A program made the position numbers and the translations under genes. From an uncultured Lachnospiraceae bacterium (lineage in GTDB: Bacteria > Bacillota > Clostridia > Lachnospirales > Lachnospiraceae): a stretch of 64,000 bases of DNA. The notes under the pieces are model-generated. The model saw only the letters and a program-made list of their open reading frames with translations. It had not been told where the DNA came from and searched no databases. Shown one piece after another: positions 52,719 through 60,816 of this stretch (position 1 is the stretch's first letter; each line of letters starts with the position of its first letter). The DNA lies in contig CAMXIK010000004.1 in assembly GCA_947243855.1 (NCBI GenBank), forward strand, positions 87,413-151,412, written 5' to 3'.

Positions 52719-54671
52719 ATGTCAAATCAACCATTAGAGGCATTGGTGTACACAAATGACAATTGTGTGGGCTGCAATAAGTGTATTTCTGCCTGCCCGG
52801 TACTGACCGCGAATCGTGCCGTGGAAGAGAACGGCATGAACAAGATTATTGTGGACGGCAGTCAGTGTATCAGCTGTGGGGCATGTTTTGATGTCTGTGC
52901 GCACAATGCAAGAAGCTACAATGACGACACGGAACGTTTCTTTGAGGATCTGAAGAGAGGCGAGAAAATTTCGCTTCTTCTGGCGCCTGCTTTTCTTGCG
53001 AATTACCCGAAGGAATATGCCACGGTTTTGGGAGGACTCAAAAACCTTGGCGTAAACCGTATTATCAGTATCAGCTTTGGCGCTGATATCACCACATGGG
53101 GATATGTAAAGTACATTACGGAACATAATTTCTTAGGAGGGATTTCCCAACCCTGTCCAGCGGTGGTGGGATACATAGAAAAGTATCTGCCGGAGCTGCT
53201 CCCAAAATTGATGCCGGTGCATTCTCCGATGATGTGCGGCGCAATCTATGTCAAGAAATACATGAAGGTGCCTGATAAACTGGCGTTTATCAGTCCCTGC
53301 ATTGCGAAGAAGAATGAGATCGACGATCCCAACTGCGGCGGTTATGTTTCCTATAACGTAACGTTTGACCATTTGATGCAGTATGTGCGGTCGCACAATA
53401 TTTCCGGCCCGGCGGTGACGGATGAAATCGAGTACGGTCTTGGTTCCATTTATCCCATGCCCGGCGGCCTGAAAGAAAACGTATACTGGTTCTGCGGCGA
53501 GGATATTTTTATCAGGCAGATCGAGGGCGAGAAGCACGCTTACAAATTCCTTTCGGATTACAAGAAGAGAGTGCTTGGCAAGAAAGAGCTGCCGTTTATG
53601 GTAGACGCCTTAAACTGCTCTAAGGGATGTATTTATGGTCCCGGTGTGGAAGAAGAGAAGAATCGTTCTGACGATACGCTCTACGAGCTTCAAAAGATTA
53701 AGGAAGCAAGCAAGAAAAACGACAAGAGACATGCTTTCAGCAGAAGTCTGACCCCGAAGCAAAGACTGGCCAGACTGAATAAGCAGTTTGCGGAGCTGGA
53801 TATTAACGACTTCATCAGAAAATATACGGATAAATCTTCGTCGGTGTCGGCAAAGAAGCCAAGTACCGCCGAGCTGGATGAGGTTTTTGTTTCCATGGAT
53901 AAGCGTACCGATTCGGAGCGCGCCATTGACTGTTCCGCCTGCGGTTACGAGACCTGTAAGAAGATGGCGACGGCGATCTACAACGGCTTTAACAACAAAT
54001 ATAACTGTATTCAGTTTGTGAAGGGCGAAGTCGAGAAGGAGAGCGAGATCGCGAAAACGATGGCCTCCGAGGTGGAAGAAAAGAACGCTGCCTTGCAGGA
54101 TAAGAACGAGAAGATCGCGAGCCTGATCAGCGAGGTACAGATGGATTTCAGCAGTCTCGATACGTCCATCGTGGAGATGTCGGAGGGCAATAACACGAAT
54201 GCCGAGGAGAGCACAGGTATTTCCGCTTCCATGAGCGATGTGATGCTGTTCTGCGACCAGTTGAACGAAGCGCTTGGTAAAATTCAGGATCTTTTGGTGA
54301 AACTGGAGGAAAACAACGAGGAGATCACGAATGTTGCGGAGGAGACGAATCTTCTTGCGCTGAATGCGAGCATTGAGGCGGCGAGAGCCGGGGAGTCCGG
54401 GAGAGGATTTGCGATCATTGCCGAGAATATTAAGAAACTGGCGGATTCTTCCAAAGAGACGGCGAGCGACAGTGATGCGAATAAAGAGCAGATTCAGATG
54501 GCAATCTCGGATTTGCTTAAGGATGCAGGAAAGCTGATCGACGTCATTGACGGCGTGAATCTGCGCGTGACCAATCTGGCGGCGTCCACGGAGGAGATTG
54601 CAGCGTCCGCCGATATGGTGAGTACAATATCTGCGGATTTGAAACAGAAGCTGGATTCATTGAACCAATAA
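52719..54671 (+). CDS. soluble chemoreceptor fused to an [FeFe]-hydrogenase-like domain
   Basis: A 650-residue cytoplasmic protein (start ATG 52719 behind GGGGAGGG). In order: two ferredoxin-type [4Fe-4S] sets (C16/19/22/26 and C50/53/56/60), an [FeFe]-hydrogenase large-subunit domain (about 75-330), a further Cys-rich element ([20 protein letters not shown]), and an MCP signalling domain (about 445-650, [19 protein letters not shown]). The H-cluster ligand motifs are retained in altered form: [19 protein letters not shown] and [11 protein letters not shown]. No TM helix is seen. This is the sensory (HydS/group D-like) design: redox or hydrogen sensing coupled to chemotaxis signalling. Catalysis is not proven. 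Confidence 0.9.
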   Translation: MSNQPLEALVYTNDNCVGCNKCISACPVLTANRAVEENGMNKIIVDGSQCISCGACFDVCAHNARSYNDDTERFFEDLKRGEKISLLLAPAFLANYPKEYATVLGGLKNLGVNRIISISFGADITTWGYVKYITEHNFLGGISQPCPAVVGYIEKYLPELLPKLMPVHSPMMCGAIYVKKYMKVPDKLAFISPCIAKKNEIDDPNCGGYVSYNVTFDHLMQYVRSHNISGPAVTDEIEYGLGSIYPMPGGLKENVYWFCGEDIFIRQIEGEKHAYKFLSDYKKRVLGKKELPFMVDALNCSKGCIYGPGVEEEKNRSDDTLYELQKIKEASKKNDKRHAFSRSLTPKQRLARLNKQFAELDINDFIRKYTDKSSSVSAKKPSTAELDEVFVSMDKRTDSERAIDCSACGYETCKKMATAIYNGFNNKYNCIQFVKGEVEKESEIAKTMASEVEEKNAALQDKNEKIASLISEVQMDFSSLDTSIVEMSEGNNTNAEESTGISASMSDVMLFCDQLNEALGKIQDLLVKLEENNEEITNVAEETNLLALNASIEAARAGESGRGFAIIAENIKKLADSSKETASDSDANKEQIQMAISDLLKDAGKLIDVIDGVNLRVTNLAASTEEIAASADMVSTISADLKQKLDSLNQ

Positions 54672-54689
54672 GGGAACGCTATCATAATA

Positions 54690-54721
54690 AAAAGGCCGGG
54701 AATAATATCCCGGCCTTTTCT
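54690..54721 (+). terminator. intrinsic terminator
   Basis: AAAGGCCGGGA (54691-54701) and TCCCGGCCTTTT (54708-54719) form a strong stem; T residues follow. It may also serve the convergent LUD gene. Confidence 0.9.
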
Positions 54722-54730
54722 TTGTGGAAT

Positions 54731-55366
54731 TTAATAGCCAAGTTCCTCGCCGACTAAATATACTTTGATACGGCCGGGGTGCATACTGCGCCTTGTTACG
54801 ACAACCTGACAGCAGAAACATTCCGGGGAAAAACAGTCGTGACAGACGCCGGTTGCGGCGCAGGGAAGATTGCGCTGCAAGCGGATGGCGTTGGCAGGGC
54901 AGGCGGTGCTCCTGATTCTGCCGATGCCGCTGTCTATATCGGGGACGACTTTATTCATGCCAGCCACAATGACGACGTTGGAGGGGCCTTGGATCAGGCA
55001 GGCCACACGATTGCCGTTGCCGTCAATATTGATGAGTTCTCCGCCCAGCGTGATTGCATTGGTACTCATGAGAAAATAATCGGCAAGAACGGTTCTTGCG
55101 TAAATCTGTCTGGACTCGTCCGGTGTTTTTGCGGCGCTTCGGTCTAAAAGCTCGTAGGAGCCGTTGTGAATCGCGTCCATCAGGCCGCATTCTTTTAGGC
55201 TTTCACTGCCGCCCCAGCCGATGATGGAACCGGACGGGATTGAGGCGAGAATTGCCTCGACACAGGCGGACGAGGTTTCAAAGTAATAGCCTTCCATATT
55301 TCTTTTTTCTAAATTTTTGATGATACTCTCTGCCTGTCTGGACAGAGCGGTTTTTTTGTCTGACAT
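54731..55366 (-). CDS. LUD-domain (lactate utilisation-like) protein
   Basis: A 211-residue minus-strand protein of the LUD family (DUF162). GSIIGWGGSESLKECGLMDA and YFLMSTNAITLGGELINIDG are the conserved ribose-phosphate-binding-like strands; VIVAGMNKVVPDIDSGIGRI ends the domain. The C-terminal Cys-rich run (NLPCAATGVCHDCFSPECFCC) may be metal binding. LUD proteins are associated with organic-acid use, but an actual substrate cannot be told. An upstream GGAGG site is on the minus strand near 55373. Confidence 0.88.
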   Translation of the reverse strand: MSDKKTALSRQAESIIKNLEKRNMEGYYFETSSACVEAILASIPSGSIIGWGGSESLKECGLMDAIHNGSYELLDRSAAKTPDESRQIYARTVLADYFLMSTNAITLGGELINIDGNGNRVACLIQGPSNVVIVAGMNKVVPDIDSGIGRIRSTACPANAIRLQRNLPCAATGVCHDCFSPECFCCQVVVTRRSMHPGRIKVYLVGEELGY

Positions 55367-55614
55367 TTTCGTTTCCTCCCTAATATGAAAATAAGTATTG
55401 CGGGTTTTGTGTACAGTTTACCACTGAGTCAAACAATATGCAAATCACTGTGGAAGTACCCATTCTTGCTGCCTTGCGCGTATGGAAGCGTATATCTATA
55501 GGAAAGATCGCCTTATAATTAACTGTCAATTACGCACAAATGTATATAAAAATGAGAAAATAATAGACGATAAATAATAAATTGAAAATTTTATAAAAAA
55601 ATTTAAAAAATGTG

Positions 55615-55642
55615 TTGACAAATCAAAACAAGATGATATAAT
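55615..55642 (+). promoter_or_regulatory. consensus promoter of the 55.6-56.0 kb RNA unit
   Basis: TTGACA (55615-55620) and TATAAT (55637-55642) with a 16-base spacer, in AT-rich sequence. Confidence 0.85.
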
Positions 55643-55648
55643 AAAAAC

Positions 55649-56015
55649 ATAAAGAAACACTTCATATAGATAAACTAAAAGAAAGAGAGGTACGGTCCAC
55701 CAAAAACTTAAGCTGAAATATCAGAGAAGTACAAGTGAATAGGAGACCACTGAAAGACGAGCAGAATCGAGTACATGGTAGAGAGGGCGAATCAGAGAGA
55801 TCCCAGAGAAAGACTCCCGTAGACGACGAAGAAGATGAGGAAACGGATCGAGAAGCATCCGGGGGAGCAGGAAGGGACAGGACGCCACCGTATCGAGATA
55901 CGAGAGAAGAGATGGAAAGAGGATGCGAGGGAAAAGACGGAGGTAAAGGCCATTGGACAGTGAGTTTTAGAAACGGGTATTGATTCCTTAGAGAATGAAT
56001 ACCCGTTTCGATTTG
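55649..56015 (+). ncRNA. candidate non-coding RNA, purine-rich, about 360 nt
   Basis: A perfect promoter and a strong terminator (AAACGGGTATT at 55971-55981 with AATACCCGTTT at 55998-56008) bound a region with no convincing gene. It is strongly purine-rich (many GAGA/GGAAG runs) and has local inverted repeats, for example CGTAT-CGAG-ATACG near 55890 and GGAT/ATCC near 55847-55862. The conserved sequences of tmRNA, RNase P RNA, SRP RNA and 6S RNA are not visible. An 82-codon GTG ORF (55735-55983) is present, but it lacks a good start signal. Confidence 0.6.
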
Positions 56016-56066
56016 TGCACGGATGAAATATTTAAAAATGGGGTGGCTTTTCCACAAAAAATGGGT

Positions 56067-56090
56067 TATAGTATACTTATGCATACTATA
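56067..56090 (+). promoter_or_regulatory. inverted repeat, possible operator upstream of the GH3 gene
   Basis: TATAGTAT (56067-56074) and ATACTATA (56083-56090) are perfect arms with an 8-base centre, about 95 bases before the start codon. A regulator-binding site is possible. Confidence 0.45.
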
Positions 56091-56183
56091 TCTTGTATGT
56101 GCTTGGAGTTTGAGGGGAAATATATGGGAATTGTTAATATAGGATGACTGGATGAGACTCAGGAAAGGACATGGTTGTAGAAA

Positions 56184-57680
56184 ATGGGAAAGCTGCATAA
56201 GAAAAAGAAGGGATATTCGGACGAAGAACTCGAAGAAAATGAGGAGATAGAGATAGAGGTAGAAGAGAGCGACGAGGAAGAGGACGAAGGGGAAGAACTC
56301 GAAGACGACGAAGATGATGAAGACGAGGAGGAAGATGAGGACGAGGATGAAGAGGAAGACGAGGAGGACCGGCGCGCATACAGACGCCGCCGCCGAATCC
56401 GGAATCAGATTATTTCCTATCTTATCATCTTTTTAGTAACTGTTGGTATTGCGGTTGGAGCGGTAGCTGTCGGAAGAAAAGTGGCTTCCTCTGTGAGCCG
56501 GAAACGGCAGGCGGCCGAGCTGGAAAAGGAATTGGAGGAAGCGGCGAAAGAGGAGGAAAACGAAGAGAATATGGTGATTGACACGCCGGAGCCGGTGGAG
56601 GAAGAGTCGGAAGAGGATATTTTTGGAGGCATGGTGCTTTCTTATTATTCTGAAATGCCAATCGAGGATAAAGTAGCCGGTCTTTTTATCGTAACGCCGG
56701 AATCAATAACGGGTGTTACTACGGCGACGCAGGCTGGAGACGGCACGCAGGAAGCGTTGAATCGGTATGCAGTAGGCGGAATGATCTATTTTGGGCAGAA
56801 TATTCTGAACAAAGAGCAGATTACGGAAATGCTTACCAGTACGAACTCTAAGAGCAAATATCCCATCTTTTTGGCAGTAGACGAGGAGGGCGGCGACGTC
56901 AGCAGAGTTGCCAACAGCAGTGTCGAAGTGACCAAGGTGGACGACATGGCGGCGATCGGTGCGGGCGGCGATGCTTCGCAGGCATTTACGGCAGGAGAAA
57001 CCATAGGCTCCTATTTAAAGGAAATCGGATTTAATTTAGACTTTGCTCCGGTTGCGGATGTGACGCTGGAAGGGACGGAGAGCGCGTTGGGCAACCGTGC
57101 CTTTGGATCTGACCCGCAGGCAGTGGGGGAAATGGTCTCCAATGTGGTTGGAGGGATAGAAGGAACGGGCGTAAGCGCTTGTTTGAAGCATTTCCCGGGA
57201 CTCGGAAGTACCACGGACGACACCCACGAGGGCAGGGTGGAGATTGCCAAAACGATTGAAGAACTCAGAGCGGCGGATTTCGTTCCTTTTTCTGCGGGCA
57301 TAGAGGCGGGCGCTGATTTTGTGATGGTGAGCCATGCGACGGCGACAGCGATTGATGATGAGCTTCCCAGCTCGTTGTCAAGTAAGGTGATTACGGACAC
57401 CCTGCGGGGAGAGCTTGGTTTTGAGGGTGTGGTGATCACGGATGCGCTGGATATGACTGCTATTACGGAATATTATACGTCTGAGGAAGCGGCGGTGATG
57501 GCGTTGCAGGCCGGAGCGGATATGCTGTTAATGCCGGAGGATTTCGAGGCTGCTTACAATGCAGTGCTTGCGGCTGTTCAGGACGGGACGATTTCTGAGG
57601 AGAGAATCAACGAGTCTCTGGATCGGATTTACCGCGTGAAATGTGCGGAGAAGTGGGAGGAGAGCCAAGCAGGACTATGA
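56184..57680 (+). CDS. nagZ: GH3 beta-N-acetylhexosaminidase (NagZ-like), membrane anchored
   Basis: A 498-residue protein. Residues 19-62 are almost all Glu/Asp; a basic stretch and TM helix (75-96, IISYLIIFLVTVGIAVGAV) follow, so the enzyme is anchored in the membrane. The GH3 domain (about 160-490) has KHFPG at 335-339, TDDTH at 344-348 (the His-Asp general acid loop of NagZ) and catalytic Asp420 in ITDALDM. NagZ removes GlcNAc from muropeptides. An acidic cytoplasmic-side N-terminus is an unusual extension. Confidence 0.9.
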   Translation: MGKLHKKKKGYSDEELEENEEIEIEVEESDEEEDEGEELEDDEDDEDEEEDEDEDEEEDEEDRRAYRRRRRIRNQIISYLIIFLVTVGIAVGAVAVGRKVASSVSRKRQAAELEKELEEAAKEEENEENMVIDTPEPVEEESEEDIFGGMVLSYYSEMPIEDKVAGLFIVTPESITGVTTATQAGDGTQEALNRYAVGGMIYFGQNILNKEQITEMLTSTNSKSKYPIFLAVDEEGGDVSRVANSSVEVTKVDDMAAIGAGGDASQAFTAGETIGSYLKEIGFNLDFAPVADVTLEGTESALGNRAFGSDPQAVGEMVSNVVGGIEGTGVSACLKHFPGLGSTTDDTHEGRVEIAKTIEELRAADFVPFSAGIEAGADFVMVSHATATAIDDELPSSLSSKVITDTLRGELGFEGVVITDALDMTAITEYYTSEEAAVMALQAGADMLLMPEDFEAAYNAVLAAVQDGTISEERINESLDRIYRVKCAEKWEESQAGL

Positions 57681-58015
57681 GTGCGGAAACTATTGTTAGT
57701 GCAGTAATCGTTTTGATCTGCATGAGCCCGATCATCGTGATCGGAATTGTCCAGTACGGAAGTGAAGTGCCAGTCGGCTTCTGGGCTGGAAAGAAACCGC
57801 CCCGGAAAGAACAGATCACGGACGTGAAGGCTTATAACCGGAAGCACGGCCTGATGTGGATTTCATATGGGGCGGGTTTTGTGCTCTGCTTTGTGTGCGG
57901 TCTGTCTTTCGGGGAGCTTGTTGCGGCGTATCTTTGTATGGCGGAGGTGTTTGGCGGCCTTTTGGGGATGGCAGCGTATCATAATAGGCTGAATCGTTTG
58001 TACTATAGGGAATAG
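57677..58015 (+). CDS. small membrane protein downstream of nagZ
   Basis: A 112-residue protein; its ATG overlaps the nagZ stop (ATGA). Three TM-like segments (SAVIVLICMSPIIVIGIV, LMWISYGAGFVLCFVCGLSF, AAYLCMAEVFGGLLGMAA). GFWAGKKPPRKEQITDVKAYNRKHG between the first two is a conserved-looking cytoplasmic loop. It resembles DUF3784-like small membrane proteins. Function unknown; translation appears coupled to nagZ. Confidence 0.75.
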   Translation: MSAETIVSAVIVLICMSPIIVIGIVQYGSEVPVGFWAGKKPPRKEQITDVKAYNRKHGLMWISYGAGFVLCFVCGLSFGELVAAYLCMAEVFGGLLGMAAYHNRLNRLYYRE

Positions 58016-58050
58016 AATTTGGAATAAACTCACATAAAAGGGGATCTGTT

Positions 58051-58086
58051 ATGGTTGAAAAGGATAATTGGCGGTTAAGTACGTGA
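58051..58086 (+). other. possible gene-start remnant
   Basis: ATG with AAGGGGATCTGTT upstream encodes only MVEKDNWRLST before TGA. It may be a gene start left after a deletion. Weak evidence. Confidence 0.2.
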
Positions 58087-58144
58087 GCTAGGCAGTTTTT
58101 AATTATATAGTGATAAATGTTATATGTGAGTATGGGGAATGGTT

Positions 58145-59218
58145 ATGGATGAATATACTTTGTATTTAGATGAAAGTAAAAACAGAGAAAAAACATTATT
58201 TTTAATCAGTGGAATAATAATTAAAAATTCTGAGATTGACAACTTAAGTACTGCGATAAACGATGCAAAGAAATGTATTTGGGATGAATGTTATATAAAA
58301 AATAACCATCCCGTTTTGCATTGTGTTGAACTATCTACGATAAAAGATAGTCGTAAAAATCAAAAGTTCTTATCTACCTATTTAAATCTGCACCCCACTT
58401 TTCTTGCGCTAAAATCGAAAAGTAGTACGGAAATTAAAAATATTTATGAAAATATTTATAGCATATGCTGTAAGGTTATAAAAGATATTGAATGTATTAC
58501 TATCGGGTGTTTAATTGATATAGAAAAATTTAAATATGTATATGGAGAAACGATAAATCCCAAGGAGGAATTATTGTTTGAAGTTGCGATACAAGAAATA
58601 ATAGAAAATTATGCACACTTTTTACATAGTGTTAAAAGTGTTGGAAATATTGTTTATGAATCAAGAAATGATGAATTTGCACTTACTGAGAAATCTCCTG
58701 ATTTTAAAATGTACAACAATTTTTGTAAGTTAAAAGCGTGTAACAAAGGAATATCTTTTATATCTCAAGAAATTATTGCTAAAACCATCCGATATTTATA
58801 TATATATGGAAAGCAAGAAGATATCCCAGGATTACAGTTGGCTGATTTTGTTGCATATAACATGCTTCAGAGTATCAATCGGACTAAAGGGCAATATACT
58901 GAGTTTATGAAGAAAATTTCAGATCGGTTGTACAATGGTGGGCATGTATTATCAGATAGAGATTTAAGAGATTATTTTGGGTTAAAGAAATTGCCTTATG
59001 ATTTCCAAAGTATACATAATTTGCAAAGCGAAAATACAACACTTCGAAAGGCAAATGACAATATTAAAATTGAAAGAAATAATTTGACTAAAAAGAATAA
59101 TTTGCTTACAGAGGGGAAACATAAATTAATAAATCAAAATGAAACACTAAGAGATGAGGTGAAACGTCTTAAGGCAGAATTAGTGAACGCTAAAGCAATT
59201 GTTGACAATAAAAAATAA
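58145..59218 (+). CDS. DUF3800-domain protein with C-terminal coiled coil
   Basis: About 357 residues. ATG 58145 has GGGGAATGGTT upstream at good spacing; ATG 58139 is the alternative. The DUF3800 domain has the N-terminal acidic motif YLDESKN and the late GLQLADFVAYNML motif (QxAD), a predicted RNase H-like fold. The last 65 residues form a coiled coil (LQSENTTLRKANDNIK and a Lys/Asn/Glu-rich repeat). The gene is far more AT-rich than its neighbours, indicating recent acquisition. DUF3800 proteins are often near defence or mobile genes; the function is unproven. Confidence 0.85.
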   Translation: MDEYTLYLDESKNREKTLFLISGIIIKNSEIDNLSTAINDAKKCIWDECYIKNNHPVLHCVELSTIKDSRKNQKFLSTYLNLHPTFLALKSKSSTEIKNIYENIYSICCKVIKDIECITIGCLIDIEKFKYVYGETINPKEELLFEVAIQEIIENYAHFLHSVKSVGNIVYESRNDEFALTEKSPDFKMYNNFCKLKACNKGISFISQEIIAKTIRYLYIYGKQEDIPGLQLADFVAYNMLQSINRTKGQYTEFMKKISDRLYNGGHVLSDRDLRDYFGLKKLPYDFQSIHNLQSENTTLRKANDNIKIERNNLTKKNNLLTEGKHKLINQNETLRDEVKRLKAELVNAKAIVDNKK

Positions 59219-59230
59219 TTTGCATATAAT
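59202..59230 (+). promoter_or_regulatory. consensus promoter at the end of the DUF3800 gene
   Basis: TTGACA (59202-59207) lies inside the last codons of the DUF3800 gene; TATAAT (59225-59230) follows with a 17-base spacer. Both boxes match the consensus perfectly. Confidence 0.85.
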
Positions 59231-59236
59231 ACTATC

Positions 59237-59401
59237 AGATACAATGATAATCACGTAGGGCGTGTTGTTGAAGCAGTGGCTTAGACAGAGAGTAGACTTA
59301 GATGCTATTCCGTTATCGTATCTTATATATTGAGTTTTGAATCACATGAGCAAGAAAAGATAACTGGAACATCTTAAGTGTATGTACCAGTTATCTTTTT
59401 T
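59237..59401 (+). ncRNA. candidate structured RNA behind the DUF3800 gene
   Basis: The region between a perfect promoter and a strong terminator (AAAAGATAACTGG at 59355-59367 with CCAGTTATCTTTT at 59387-59399) has no ORF. AGATAC-AAT-GATAA near the 5' end can pair with TTATC-GTATCT (about 59314-59326) to form an 11-pair stem with an AAT bulge, and CACG/CGTG (59252-59264) forms a small inner hairpin. About 165 nt. It resembles a small regulatory or effector RNA. Confidence 0.6.
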
Positions 59402-59469
59402 TACGGCGGCAAAAAATATTGCACATGAGGCTATCCCGAAGTCGCATAGGTAATGGGGGCTCCAGCACA

Positions 59470-59502
59470 AATAAAAAGAGCGCGAGACGGGGACTCGAAC
59501 CC
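59470..59502 (+). repeat. duplicated tRNA-Gly 3' end (probable att site)
   Basis: Thirty-three bases nearly identical to 61852-61884, which is the 3' end plus flank of the tRNA-Gly gene: both read AATAAAAA then GAGCGCGAGACGGG, ACTCGAACCC, with one extra G here and one A less. It fits a site-specific integration junction. Confidence 0.8.
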
Positions 59503-59512
59503 TAAAACGCCT

Positions 59513-59550
59513 AAAAAGCCAATAAATCAAGGAGGAATGCACATTGTCTA
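59513..59550 (+). repeat. direct repeat of 61676-61714
   Basis: About 38 bases (AAAAGCC, TAAATCAA, GGA, GCACATTGTCTA in common) occur again, diverged, just before the tRNA at 61676-61714. This second repeat also marks the islet ends. Confidence 0.7.
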
Positions 59551-59649
59551 CAGGGTGTCTGCAATCTTCTGTAAGAGGTCGGTAAACATATTTTATTTGA
59601 TAAAAAATAGTGTATAATATCTATAAATACCATAAATGGAAATGTGGAT

Positions 59650-59963
59650 ATGGATATAGAACAGTTTCAAAGGCTATTAAATGTTTCATCCAAATAAAAT
59701 GATCAAAGCATTGTTTAGAGCGTATGTAGGAAAGGGATATCGGTATTGCAGATGTGAAGTCCTGCCTGCAAACGGGCGAAATCATAGAGGAGTATCCAGA
59801 TGATTTTCCTTATCCCAGTTGCCTTGTTTTCGGGCATACGAAAGAAAATAAAATATTGCATATTGTTGTCGGTTCAGATAGTAACAGTTTGTTTTTTATA
59901 ACAGCTTACTTTCCAAGCGTCGATAAGTTTGGAAAGGATTTAAAGACAAGAAAGGGGCAGTAA
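59650..59963 (+). pseudogene. DUF4258-type toxin pseudogene
   Basis: The start MDIEQFQRLLNVSS is followed by a frameshift near 59693 and an in-frame stop in the segment KHCLERM-stop-ERDIGIADV; the remaining frame (59754-59963) reads KSCLQTGEIIEEYPDDFPYP and LVFGHTKENKILHIVV to the end. Together these fit a DUF4258 protein, usually paired with a YgiT-type antitoxin, which is exactly the next gene. The toxin is therefore inactivated. Confidence 0.75.
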
Positions 59964-59965
59964 TT

Positions 59966-60193
59966 ATGTGTATGTATTGTAAATGTAAGACCACGATTCC
60001 TTCATTGACAACGCATGTCGTAAATTATAAAAACTGCATTATCATTATTAAAAATGTACCTTGTGAAGAGTGTGAGCAATGCGGTGAGAAATATTATTCG
60101 GACGAAGTTGCTGAACAAGTGGAATCTCTTGTAAATATGGCGAAACAGCTTATGCAGGAAATTGCTATCATTGATTATTCCAAAGCGGCGTAA
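59966..60193 (+). CDS. YgiT-type zinc-finger antitoxin
   Basis: A 75-residue protein with two Cys pairs (CMYCKCKT and CEECEQCGEKYYS) that form the YgiT/MqsA-type zinc-binding N-domain, followed by a helical tail (VAEQVESLVNMAKQLMQEIA). Normally the partner of the DUF4258 toxin upstream, which is broken here, so the antitoxin is now an orphan. The two genes are 2 bases apart. It begins at ATG 59966; no HTH is visible in the C-terminus. Confidence 0.85.
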   Translation: MCMYCKCKTTIPSLTTHVVNYKNCIIIIKNVPCEECEQCGEKYYSDEVAEQVESLVNMAKQLMQEIAIIDYSKAA

Positions 60194-60206
60194 GATGGTC
60201 TCATAA

Positions 60207-60237
60207 CAAAGGCATTGTAATGGTACTAAGGTACTGT
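60207..60237 (+). repeat. direct repeat of 61738-61768
   Basis: AAAGGCATTGTAATGGTACT and AAGGTACTGTCTA occur again with few changes at 61738-61768. Together with the other repeats this suggests two element ends, one nested. Confidence 0.65.
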
Positions 60238-60264
60238 CTATTATCTTTGATTAGAAAACATGGC

Positions 60265-60312
60265 GTGTCAAGGGGCAAGCGAAGCGGTACGCCGTAGGGC
60301 AACCCTTGACAC
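60265..60312. other. inverted repeat of unknown function
   Basis: GTGTCAAGGG (60265-60274) and CCCTTGACAC (60303-60312) are perfect arms around a GC-rich centre with an inner hairpin. Similar long hairpins occur near transfer or end regions of mobile elements; a role as an origin-like or terminator site is possible. Confidence 0.5.
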
Positions 60313-60333
60313 AGAGGACGCAATCAAAAGCAG

Positions 60334-60392
60334 AACGGAAAAAGAGGGGATGAAAAGGTGCATTATCTTTCATTCCCTCTTTTTCCGTTTTT
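60334..60392. terminator. long terminator-like hairpin
   Basis: AACGGAAAAAGAGGG followed by GATGAAA pairs with TTTCATT and CCCTCTTTTTCCGTT, a stem of about 22 base pairs with one G-U; five T follow on the plus strand. Confidence 0.75.
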
Positions 60393-60464
60393 GCTAATTT
60401 CGACAGGATATGCTATGCATGTCTTGTTGTCATACCCAATCCGGCAACGGAAAGGGGGTGAATT

Positions 60465-60566
60465 GTGTTGACAGAATTTTTGATATCTGCTTTAGTCACT
60501 GTCGTGGGCGGTGTAGTGTGCCACTACATCATCAAATGGCTAGATAGTGACAGACATGACAACTAG
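60465..60566 (+). CDS. small hydrophobic type I toxin-like protein
   Basis: A 33-residue ORF from GTG 60465 (or TTG 60468) behind AAAGGGGGTG. The product has one hydrophobic helix (FLISALVTVVGGVVCHYII) and a charged tail KWLDSDRHDN, as in Fst/Ldr-like type I toxins. A terminator (60596-60631) follows, and an antisense promoter points at its 3' UTR. The short length and the arrangement support a type I toxin, but no homologue was checked. Confidence 0.65.
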   Translation: MLTEFLISALVTVVGGVVCHYIIKWLDSDRHDN

Positions 60567-60595
60567 CCTCGGACTGGTTCCCCGAAAAGGAACAA

Positions 60596-60631
60596 GAAAC
60601 CCTCAGAGATGCCACTCTGAGGGTTTCGTTT
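60596..60631 (+). terminator. terminator of the type I toxin mRNA
   Basis: GAAACCCTCAGAG (60596-60608) pairs with CTCTGAGGGTTTC (60615-60627), followed by GTTTT. The same hairpin can serve the antisense RNA. Confidence 0.85.
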
Positions 60632-60669
60632 TGGTGCTTGTGTTGACAGAATGTCATATCTGTTTGCCT
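60596..60669 (-). ncRNA. candidate antisense antitoxin RNA, copy 1
   Basis: On the minus strand, TTGTAA (60704-60699) and TATAAT (60681-60676) with a 17-base spacer drive a transcript starting near 60669. It would read into the toxin terminator hairpin and overlap the toxin mRNA 3' region, about 75 nt. This convergent layout is standard for type I systems. Confidence 0.6.
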
Positions 60670-60816
60670 ATCGGCATTATAGCATATGTAGAAATAGATT
60701 ACAAGATACGTCTGCAAAGAAAATGATATCGCGGTTGACGCGGTGGCAACAGAATAAGGAAGGCTGAGGCGCTCCACGCAGAAGCACGGGGCTCCTTTTT
60801 ACTTTCCTATAAAGCA

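Noticed and set aside
55735..55983. An 82-codon GTG ORF (Arg/Glu/Gly-rich) in the purine-rich unit
   Set aside because: No good ribosome binding site, composition explained by purine richness, and the promoter-terminator layout fits an RNA better. It could still be coding.
55649..56015. tmRNA, RNase P RNA, SRP RNA or 6S RNA
   Set aside because: None of their hallmark sequences or end-pairings were seen.
59470..59502. A second tRNA gene
   Set aside because: Only the T-arm and acceptor 3' part is present; no anticodon or D arm. It is an att duplication.
59342..59542. 66-codon minus-strand ORF
   Set aside because: It runs across the terminator and the att repeat; no site or family.
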